Below, one piece after another: positions 1 to 21,500 of a stretch of 64,000 nucleotides of DNA (the first letter of the stretch is position 1; every line of letters starts with the position of its first letter). The DNA lies in NCBI RefSeq assembly GCF_902150065.1, contig NC_043987.1, positions 27,603,987 through 27,667,986 of the forward strand, in the 5' to 3' direction. The DNA comes from Myripristis murdjan. Its lineage: Eukaryota; Chordata; Actinopteri; Holocentriformes; Holocentridae. The position numbers were made by a program, and so were the translations under genes. The notes beneath the pieces are model-generated. The model did no database searches. It was not told the DNA's origin and worked only from the letters and a program-made list of their open reading frames with translations.

Positions 1-129
1 CATTTTATTGTTTTAAATTACAAATACTACAGAAAAGTATCAGAGTAAAGCATGTTTACTAATGTTGCATTGATTATAGATACACATAGAAAATATAAAA
101 ACATGATTATTTTTAATATCCTGTGCTTG

Positions 130-235
130 TTAAATTTTATCCAGAGGCCAACTTGTATTCATCTCCAGCCACTTCTTGTTTTGATCTGATGCTGCCTTCA
201 AGTACTGTCGGAAATGTTGCTTCAGTGTTTTGAGG
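130..235 (-). CDS. Possible terminal exon of an unidentified minus-strand gene
   Basis: On the minus strand a plausible acceptor (TTTGTGGTTGTAG) is followed by an open frame of about 34 codons ending in TAA at 130-132. The peptide is charged and reads like coding sequence (it contains LKQHFRQYLKAASDQNKKW). I do not recognise the family. No partner exon was found between here and rpl27, so this could be the 3' end of a gene lying antisense to this edge, a decayed transposase fragment, or chance. Confidence 0.18.
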
Positions 236-340
236 CTACAACCACAAACAGTAAACACAACTGCAAAAATAGGGGCTTCCACTTCTGTTAATATTTTTAC
301 TGATTTTACATAAATTAAAACTATTAATCTGACTATCTAT

Positions 341-342
341 CC

Positions 343-405
<63 letters not shown>
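341..405. repeat. (TATC)n-(TA)n microsatellite
   Basis: A tetranucleotide run of about 9 units merges into about 12 TA units. It is a simple repeat with no visible relation to a gene. Confidence 0.9.
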
Positions 406-408
<3 letters not shown>

Positions 409-1101
409 TGTATATTTATGATTATTCATTTATCTTGCCATCATCAGTGGGGGGCGTTTTATGCAAAAATGATTTGCATTTAACCAATTAAATGCCTGCA
501 GCAACATGATCCCCTTCAAACTGCAGCAAAAATTTACTTTCCTGACTGGTTTATAACATAACAGCCACCCACAAACCACTTTTGGTTCAATTTCCATTTT
601 GTCATCTATAACTTTTTTTTAAAATTGTTTTTCCCAGTTGACAGGAAGGGCAAAGCTGTGGCTCCTTAAAACAAAATGTGATTTGCCATATGCTGCCACA
701 TTCCAATTTCAAGTTTTTGCTCAATACTGTGCCAGTACAATCCGGGTTGCTCATTTGTGTCCAAAATCCTCAGATTATCAAGTTCAAGACTGTGCTGTTG
801 TCACTCTAAAACCAGTTTTGCCCACTGAAAAATATTTTGTAACTTGTACAAAAAACTGATTGTGGTTAGAAATATTCATCAGATTTGTAATCCCACTGTG
901 TATACTCCCACTTTTTTCCAAAATGGGAAAATCCTCAGTTACCTGTAACGGTACACATCACTAGTCAAGAAATCAAAGGACATTTATCAGTGAGCTGTCA
1001 ATACACTACACACTTTTATTCCAACTCTTCTGTCTCATGATATTTAAAACAGCAAAACGTCAATGAGAAAAGACAAGAGTCATGTGATCCATTTTTAAAC
1101 A

Positions 1102-1107
1102 TTTATT
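1102..1107 (-). promoter_or_regulatory. rpl27: rpl27 poly(A) signal
   Basis: The plus strand reads TTTATT, which is AATAAA on the minus strand. It lies 17 nt past the rpl27 stop codon, the short 3'UTR expected for a ribosomal-protein mRNA. Confidence 0.75.
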
Positions 1108-1123
1108 TGTGAAAGCAAGGAGT

Positions 1124-4524
<3,401 letters not shown>

Positions 4525-5052
4525 CTACAGGACGTCTCCTGAACCACTGAAATATATCCGGATGAGAAACATTAAGGGTTTAAATGCGACCGACTCCTCA
4601 GAAGTATCCCTCGCTGTCTGCGTTAGCCTCACTCGGCAGCTAGGCTAGCATTAGCATGCAACCGAATAACTGAGTTTAACTCGTTTCGATGCTTAAAAAA
4701 TGTTTCTGAATTTACTTTAGACAACCCAAAACACCTTGTTACGCCTGGTTATGCATCTGAGATTTAGTTATAATCGCTACTGTACACTCAAAACACACAA
4801 TAAGTCTGTAAAGGGCCGATTCTTGTGGGCACAGTGAATTTACGTCAAGGAAGCTGCCATGTTGAAATAACCGCCTGAGACGAAGCCGTGCAATTTAACT
4901 CATTTTCTTCCACTGTAAATGATAAATACACGGAAATAACATATACATCTGAACCTTATATGTGTTTATGATATAGCTGGTATGTTGATAAATGTGTAAG
5001 TTGCTGCATTAGAGCGATGATTGAAGATTATTTCAAGGAAAACTTCACTCAC

Positions 5053-5089
5053 TGATGCTGCTCTACGGCCGCCGCTAGTAGGAAAGGAA
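5053..5089 (-). promoter_or_regulatory. rpl27: rpl27 first (untranslated) exon with 5'-TOP start
   Basis: The minus strand shows CTTCCTTTCC at 5081-5090, a terminal oligopyrimidine tract typical of ribosomal-protein transcripts. About 36 nt of untranslated sequence follow, ending at a good donor (GTGAGT, 5047-5052). The next exon starts at 4487, two bases before the ATG. The TOP tract implies translational control through mTORC1/LARP1, as known for this gene class. The exact start nucleotide is inferred. Confidence 0.7.
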
Positions 5090-5090
5090 G

Positions 5091-7870
5091 TTCACAGGGT
5101 TTCAGTGACCTTTCACATCAGCCACGCTACGTCATTTCCGGTACGATTTTCTGTTAGCCACCGTCGATCTGTTTGTAGTTTATTTTATTTTATTATTTTT
5201 TGGGATTTTTTTAATGATCGTTTCTCGATGACGTTTTTCTTAAATACACATTAAGTTTTTTTTAAATTCTTTTTTATTTTATTTATTTATTCTTTTTGAA
5301 AGCTTCAAATCATCAAATATTAGTAACTGGACTGTGAAGATAATTTTGCAGTTTTGTGCGTGGATTAAGGAATATTTAACTATAATGTGCCAAAAAAGTT
5401 CAGCCTATGTAATTCTAATGCGTCCCTTAATTAATCCATGATACAGTTAATTAAGAGTTAATCATTTCTTCTTGGCTTTACATTTTACATTATTCCCGAA
5501 TTATCCCTGAAATGCCGCTTAAAAATAAATTTGATTAAATGGAAATTAATACCTTGAATGCTGTATTAAGGCATATCACAAAAGTCATGATTGCCCTCTA
5601 ATTCAAATAGAGATCGAGACGCCCATAAAATACAGGCTGCCTTAATTTTACTAAGTCAGTTGTTTTTGATTATGGGAAATTAAAGGGATAAATCTTGACA
5701 CTAAGAACTTACTAAGGAGTGTGGTGTGTCTTCAGGTAAAAAGCAAGGACATATTAAGGGTTTTTGTGTTTTTGTAGTGAATATATTATTAAAAAAAAAA
5801 AAAAGAAATGATGGAAGGCTGAAGGCAAAGGTCGCACAGCGTTAATTTCCCCTTTAATTCACGCACAGTTACAAGGTAGCCATTACACATAAACCGTTTG
5901 CACGTCAGTAATGCCACACTTTGTATACTTGATTTAAAATTCTGAAAAAAAAAAAGAAAAAATCCAAAATATTACCATAAATTCTCAATATATTTATTTA
6001 TTTATTTTTTGGCAAAAATGAAAAACAACATAATTAATGCAGTTTAAATGAGCCTAGCTGTATTGTTCCCAGATTAAATAACTACAGTACACCAGCTACA
6101 TTCAGATCGAGCTCTGAAATGATCAAATAGTTAGAACGATAATCTTTAGCATTAAGACTGAACAAAACCATGCGGTCCAATAAATGTGTCGGTCCATATT
6201 TCACATCTTAACAGTTGAACTAAACACAAAGAAAATAGGAAAATAAAGTGTGAATTATTATATTTACTACACACATAAGCAAAAACAGGACAGTGTTTTC
6301 CAGGTAATACAGTAACAAAGCATAAAGGAGATAAAATGCATCCCTGGGCGAACATGCTTTTCAAACTGTGCTGAGTTTTTTTATTATTATTATTATTATT
6401 ATTTCAGATGATAGATACTGGGATACATTTTTACCTCTTAACACACCTTTTCTCAGAAGTTTGACACATGTGGGCCCAGCAATGAGTGGCAGGTCCCATT
6501 CACAGGTAACACTGTAATCCACGCTCCATAACACATGGGAAATAATCGACATAATAAAACCTCATGTAGCGTAGGTTCATCAAATCTCATTTTGACAGCA
6601 TCTCTGGTTTATACATTCAGCATTTCAGGAAACACTACTCGTGACTCATCTGTCACAGGGAGATAAAAACATTTCACTTGAGACAACGAGGGGAAAAGAA
6701 AATAAACATTTCACATCCTACAATCATTTTAAATATTGGATAAATAAATTCAAAGCAGTGACATAATGGAATCGATTCTTACCATTCGTTATAATTCAAC
6801 TACATTTGGAGTAGGAAAAAAGCAGCAGTTAATACAGGGTCTAAATGCTATCCATACCTGACACATGATGTGCAAGAGCTGATCATAGCTTTAGAGATTG
6901 GAAATGGAGTCAAGAGAGAAGCATCACTTGCCAAGATCGATTGCTGCATATCTGTTATTCACTTAGGCGATGTTCAACTACAGCATTCCTCTATACATTT
7001 TCCACAATGTACCACAATGGAAACTGTAAAGACGTCTCCATCTCCATTTGACCTGAGTGCACTGTTGAGCTTCATGATCGACCAATTCTGCTACAAAAGC
7101 CACAAAATGTAATTCATCCCATAACAGAAGACACGGGACCTCTCACCTCAACTACAGACCGATACAAGCACCAGAAAATATCATTCAAGTAAGCCCTTGC
7201 TTACTGTACAGCAGCCAGAAAGTACAAAGAACTGCCTCTGTTCTTTAGTGTTGTCAGTCCTAACCCTCTGGACAGTATTTGGAATGTCTAACCGCGACCA
7301 TCAGTGATCATTACAGTATTTACTACTGTAAAAAAAAAAAAATCAACCCTCTCCCACATTTGTTGCATAGGCCAGGAGAAACATCACGTACATGGGGGCA
7401 TGGTGTGATACGCACAGGTCACAAAGGTCAGAAAGGCTTTACTGAAGATGAGATACACTCAATCTCCATTCTAAGGCATGTTTACAGTACAAGTAGCTAT
7501 GTCATCTACACCTTTTGGCATCTCAAAACTGGTGGGTTATGCTGAATACGCAGACCACAGTTAGTGATATATGAAGCTGACACACAACATACACTGGAGG
7601 CATCCATGCATCCTTCCATGTGCAGATGACATACTTGCACTCCATTTTAAAATTAGTGCCTGTTTAAGCTTTTTTTTTTTTTTTTTTTAAGAGGTTCAGC
7701 GAGGGTGGTATGGCCGAAGGTGCAATACTTGAAGGAAAAACTCACGATTCCAGTCCTGAATGCCGGGTATGAGCAGTATAGGCTAGCCAATAAATGGCTT
7801 CAGTTCTGAGGCTGTTTCTCTGCTGTGTCTTTTTGATGGATGCATGATGTGTTGCCTCTTTGGTCACCTC
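5091..7870. other. Spacer between rpl27 promoter and rundc1 stop, probably including rundc1 3'UTR
   Basis: No coding exon is supported here. Because rundc1 is on the minus strand, its 3'UTR must run leftward from 7870. AATAAA-type signals on that strand cluster near 5990-6010 (a TTTA-rich run), which would give a 3'UTR of about 1.9 kb. This is inference. Simple tracts: an A-run near 5791-5804, (ATT)n near 6381-6402 and a T-run near 7671-7688. Confidence 0.5.
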
Positions 7871-15518
<7,648 letters not shown>

Positions 15519-18500
15519 TCACACAACCAGCGCTCTCTTTTTGTCGGCGAGGAACATGTTCCAGTTGTCCCAGAAGAATCCCCTGCCGTGGTTGCAGGTG
15601 CCTCCCTGGTCACAGGTGTGGCCAGCGGGACAGCAGTGCACCATGTCGCTGCAGCACACCGCCTGTCGGGAGGAGAGCAGGCACAGACAGAGGAAAGACC
15701 GAGTGTTACACTGCAAATTTAAACTGAGGGAGATACAGTCTGCACTGTGCATGACCTCTGCTGAAACACTTTCTTCCTGCTTAGTCTCCTCTGCTAATCC
15801 CACCCCTGCATTATCTTCCTTACACTGGCTTACAGTTCAGAAAAAAATTCATTTTCAAATTGTGTTTTTGGAGATATTGCATGGCAGAGCTCCAATGCAC
15901 ACTCAGCGGCCACTTTATTAGCTCCACCTGTACAATCTAACACAATCCAATAAAACTGTTCTGCCATAAAGTTTCCTTTTATGATGCCTATAATGCTCAG
16001 GTTTTCTTTTTGTCACAGTAACAGAGGTGTTCATTCACTTCTATGTTTGGCACTGAACTCATAGTTAGTGCTGCTGTTGGACTGGACTGCATTTTATTGA
16101 GAGGTGTTTCCACTATTCTGTCCCCCCTCTTGTATATGAATAGGGAGGACAAAAAAAATAGAAACACCTCTCAATATAATGTAGTCCAGTACAAGACCTC
16201 TGCAAACTACAACCTCAGAGATAAACATAGAGTTAAATTTTCACATTCTCCACAATGTCGACAAAAAAAAGAACATTATAAACTTTGTTAAAATGTAGAA
16301 TTTATGGCAGAGCTGCTGTATTGAACTGTGTTAGACTGTACAGGTGGAACTAAGTCAAAGGGAGACCGAGCTTTTGCCTCTTTGGCCCCTAAACGTTGGA
16401 ACAGCATGGTGTACTAGCTGAAATTAATTAAAAAAAATTCCAGATAAAACCCTCACAGATGTATTATTTTTTCTCTTGTCAAATGAAACTGCCTTTCAGC
16501 ATCCTTTTTAAAGAAAAGAAAGATGCTCTCATCACTGTGCTGTTACACTGTAACTGTAGACTTCAGCAGCAGGGAGGGCATTGGTGTTACTGTATATCGT
16601 ACATTAGGAGAGGGACAACAGCCCCATGTAGTGGCGGACATCCTGCAGCAGGTCTCCCCATCTTTGCAGCTGAACTGATCGTCGCATTTGACGTTGTTAT
16701 CCTGCAGCTGGGGCTGAGGCTTCGGCACGTACACCGGAGTCAGCGGCACCGTCTGCAGCTGGAGCATGATGACTTTCTGGCAGGATCCCGATGCCATGTT
16801 ACAGCTGTAGCCCTGTGGGCAGCAGTGCTCCTTGTCCGGGCAGCACACGGCCTACAAAGAGACAAAAAGGTCCAGCAGAGGGTCAGAGGAGAGGCAGGGC
16901 ATAGATCACGTCACCTGCTTTACATAAACAAACCCTGACTAAGACCATTTATAGATAGGGGAAGGAACTACGGATTGGTCTCAGTTTGTCTGTCCTGTGT
17001 GACTTCTCTTATACACTATGTGACAATTTCTGCGCCTCCGCTGCTCTTTCCTGTATGAAATTTGGTGGAGTAGAGGATTGAGACACTGGTATTTTCAAAA
17101 TAAAACTGGATTTGCCACAAAGAAGCCAAGGATCAAATTTGATGAACCTCTGGAGAATGATGCACTTTTACTTTGATATCCAGCATCTACAAAGCAAAAC
17201 TGATTGGTGCATCAAAGTGCCACCAACAGGTCAAAAGTCCACAAGCTTCAAGCAGCAACGTCTCACACACACACATCACACAATCTCACAATTGCCTCAT
17301 GATCACCATTTTATATTTTCATGTCAAAATAGTGGCATTAAAGTAATCTGTACACACCTTCTCCAGAGGGCAGCAGCCCCACTGGCCCCCAGCGAGCTGG
17401 CAACACGTGGAGCCCTCAGGGCATTTGTTCCGGGCATCGCACTCCACTGAGTTGCCATAATCTTCATCGCTCGTCACGGCTGGGAGCTTAGTGTACCACG
17501 GGATCACCACTTCTCCTTTGACGCATGTGGTTGAGTTCACGTCGCATGTGTAGTTTGTGGGACAGCAGTGGTTTCCATCAGAGCAGCAAACCGCCTGGGG
17601 GAGAAGTGAGAGAAGAAGTGCTATGCAAAACCAGTATCAGCGATCCTTTTTCATTTCTTCTTTTATCAGCTCTGGCCCGACTGAACTCAGTGTTGAGAAA
17701 GCGGATGAGTGGTACGGTGATATTCTACAGTTAAAACTCTTTCAAGTAATGTATGACGTGCAGCAGACACACACACACACACACACATCCATAAAGTCCA
17801 AGTGGTCTGACTTTGCACACGTCTGAATAAAGTGCATTGAAGGCAGCTACAGTGTTTGGACCTTTGTCTATTTTCATTGTTAACTTCTATCAGAAGCCAG
17901 CAGCAACAGTCATGGCAAGTCTACAATTAACCTCAATTTTCATGATACAGATGAAGGGGCTAGCTAATTAAGATGCAGATCCACAAGAAAAATGAGGTGA
18001 AGAGGTAATCTATCACCATGCGACAAAAACCTCATTGCACTGCTTTGCTATTTGGTTTATTTGAGAATGAAATGTGTGTGTGATTTCTGTCAGTCAATTA
18101 GCGGCATCCTTCACTGCTGCACGGTGGAAAATGTGAGTAGGTGGGGGGCTGAGAACGTCTTGAAACTCCAGTGGGTGGGGAGTTTTTGTTCCAAAGCAGG
18201 AAATGCGTTTTAAAACCAGACATTTGAGTGCTTAGCAATGAAAATGCTGTGCTATTGGTAGCAATAAACAACTCTATTAACCCACTGGCAGAGATGTTGT
18301 GGTCATTCTGTGCCCTGAGGCAGTAAAAAAATCTTGGTTATTGCGTGTTTAGATATCGGGATGCAAGTTAAATTAAGTCTCTGATGGAAGATGTTTGTTG
18401 TGAACGCCTTGGCTCACCTTTGGCAGCGGACAGCAGCCCCACTTTTTAACTGAGACCATGAAGCAGCAGGTGCTGTGGTCAGGGCAGCTGGTGTGGGAGT

Positions 18501-21500
18501 CACAGGGAACCTTGCCCTCCTCTACCTCGTCTTTCCTCTCCCCCTTGTCCTGCTTCCTCTCTCCCTCCACCACCTCCTTGTCCTCAGTGACTTGCTTCTC
18601 TGTTGTAGCCGTCTCTGTGCTGGGTGCCGCCGTGGTAAACGCAGCCACCTTCTCCAACATGGGTGCAAACCCCGAGGGGCTGTTACACTTTTGGCCGGTC
18701 ACATCACAGGTTGTGTGAGCGGGGCAGCAGTGAACGTGATCCTCGCAGCAAACAGCCTGTTGGAGAAAATGACAGGGATACTCACTGTCATCAACACTGA
18801 CACGAGCCTGGTGCAAGCATGAGTAAGTGTTTATTGTCCCATTTAGTGTAAGGATGGAGTTTCACATTGAAAAAATTCAGACATTTTCCCAGTTTCCTTG
18901 ACTGGACCGGCTGCAGGGAAAACAGGAAGCTGTGGTCAAAGCAAACCAAGCACTGATTTTCACTTTAGAAATATCAAGGACGCTGCTGCTGCTGCTGCTG
19001 CTTGGGAAACTAAAACTAAAAAGGCTCTCAGTGTCTGGAGAACAGAAAAGAGGCAATGGACTTGAAGCCACAATGGTTGACCTTTTCATATAAACCATGC
19101 ACTCAACCTGCAGCACGTTTCTGCGAGTGTTCACATGAGCTGCATCTGTGCTGTTGATGGTAGACAGGAAGTGGTGGGTGTTGTTTGGAATAAACACAAG
19201 CTTATTGATGTTAAATATGTTTACGCTTTAAGCACCTGAACAGCTGGGGGCTAAACTGTTTAACTTGCTCTGAAATCCATTTAAATTGTAGTGTCATTTC
19301 CACTTGCCATCTCTATTTATTGAATCTTATCTATGTAATTGATGTTTAGACTGATGGAATAAATATCTTAGAAACATTTAGCAGTGTTTTTTATGGGTTT
19401 CGGGTAGTCTTAGGTGTTTTGTAGGTTGTAAATGTAAAACTGTAAAATACATGCACTTTTTCAAACTAAACAACATGTCAGTAATCATATATTTTAAATG
19501 CATGATAGCTGCACAGAGCTTATCAGTGGGTCCCATTTTAACATATCTCCATTATGTCTTATATGACTGTACTTGTATTTTGACTGACGTAAATAAACTG
19601 AACAGAGCCGAACTGTACTGATGATTGTCCGCTTTGCAGGATATCCAACAATCCTTTGTGTCCCATGAATAATTAAAGTGATAGTTTGGATTCGTACCCA
19701 TGCAGTGGCGTTTGCTGCTTCATGTAAGTGTAACACACCCAGCAAGTTTGGACCATTAAAATCTTCTCTGGGTGAACGAGAGCTTTACTGGGAGCGTTCT
19801 ACTCCAAAATGAAGGAAGTAGATACAGACAACATGATTTTCTATTTGGGTCTTTCTGCTAGACAGGCACAACAGACTGAAAGACAGACTCATTTTGGAGC
19901 AGTGCACTCCCGTTGAAGCCCCCATGGAAGGATTTAAGGGATGAAACATGGAGGATGTATTACACCTGCACACAGTGAACTATCATTTCAAACCCAAACT
20001 GTCACTCACCTGCAGAGTTTCTGTATGTAACTTATCATACCTTCAGTTTTACGGCTCTATCAACAAATAAGTAGTGAAATTACTGAATATTTTCTTGTTT
20101 AAACGTTTAATGATTCACTCAGTCAAATCCACTGACGTGTATAAACTTACTTGACCAACTAAAAGTGCAATTATGACTTTTCACATTTTCATTCTGGTGT
20201 TTCTGACACAGCCTGGCATGAGCAGCGATGGCCACCGTGGCTGAACAGAGAAATAAAAGAGAACAAAAGAGACAAAATGGAAGGATAGGGATGTCACAGT
20301 ACTGGGCGCACCGTTTGACTGACAGGTGATCTCTGGGAAATGCAGAAACAGAACTGAGCACTGCAAAGAAAAGCTGTACAGTATCACTTTATGCAGGTGT
20401 TGCACTCTCACAGTTTTAATACGTATGCAACATTTCCCTGCATACGGAAAGGAGGAAAGCAATTATTGCGTTAGTGAAGGCTTTTACTTTGAAGTTTTAA
20501 ACTTTAGATCACCTGTAGTCTTGTAGTCTTAACCTACTATCATTCTGCTACGGGGGGAAAACACGCCAGCCTGTTTGTATTTCTCAATCACAAATGTCAT
20601 GGGCAGCGCTAAACCCAGGATGCAGTGATGCAGGAGAACTTGTTCTGGCACTTACTCGACCTGTTAATAGCTGTATGTAGCTCTTGCAGAACGTCATTAA
20701 ACCGGTGTCACAGAAGCTTGTGCAAAGTGGATTTGTAATAGATACTAGCTCAGAGGCTGTTGTTATTGTTTCACGTAGCGACGGGAATTTTGCAGAAGTG
20801 ACATGCAGATAGTGGAAGGGGAGGAGTGCAGGGCAGGCTTACACCCGCAGACTACGGCTGGTGAGTCACACTAGAAGGAGGATCTTTTTCAAAACAAAAC
20901 AACATAAGCCAAAATTGCACCTGTGGTAGAGGACAGCAAGCCCATTCCCCCTTTTTGTCTTTACAGCATGTGCTTCCATCAGGGCAGGATGCTGTTTCAT
21001 TGCAGGGAACATCATTGCCTGGGAAAAAAAATAATAGGAAAAGTTTTTGTCAAAGAAAGTACTACCACTGGTAACTTTCTAAAGTACAAAAATCCATACA
21101 TGTTTCCAAAATATCACCAAATATCATGTCTCACATGTTGCTTTGGTGGTAGGTGACACGGACACTTCCTCCTCCCCAAAAGGAGGAAGTGTTGTCACTG
21201 TGCTTGAATCAGGGACTTTTTCTGTCTCATCAAAAATAGGCTCTGCTGTCACTGCACCCTCTGAAAGTTGGAACACACACAGATACAGGTACACACCACA
21301 CACCCATATAGACAATGACTTAGAAGCAAAAGGAAGCAGATTGCGGCTTTTTTACGGGGAAGAAAAAGTGACCTTGCCCGTTCTCCCAGTCTGCCCTTCT
21401 TCTTGCAGGGAGCTTGGCCCACATCGGCATGTCTTTTTTGGTAGATAAGGAAATACACTTGGAGTGTTTGACATCACAGGTGCTGCCTTCAGGGCAGCAG

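Larger units (their letters stand above)
1..1100. other. Left-edge spacer with a microsatellite
   Basis: AT-rich sequence with no gene that can be firmly assigned. It holds a TATC tetranucleotide run followed by a TA run (about 341-405) and one weak minus-strand exon candidate (130-235, listed separately). A 73-codon plus-strand ORF near 638-859 has no recognisable domain or codon bias and is treated as chance. The right end is the 3' flank of rpl27, whose likely poly(A) signal on the minus strand is at 1102-1107. Confidence 0.6.

Noticed and set aside
638-859. 73-codon plus-strand ORF
   Set aside because: No domain, no splice context, AT-rich codons. Probably chance.
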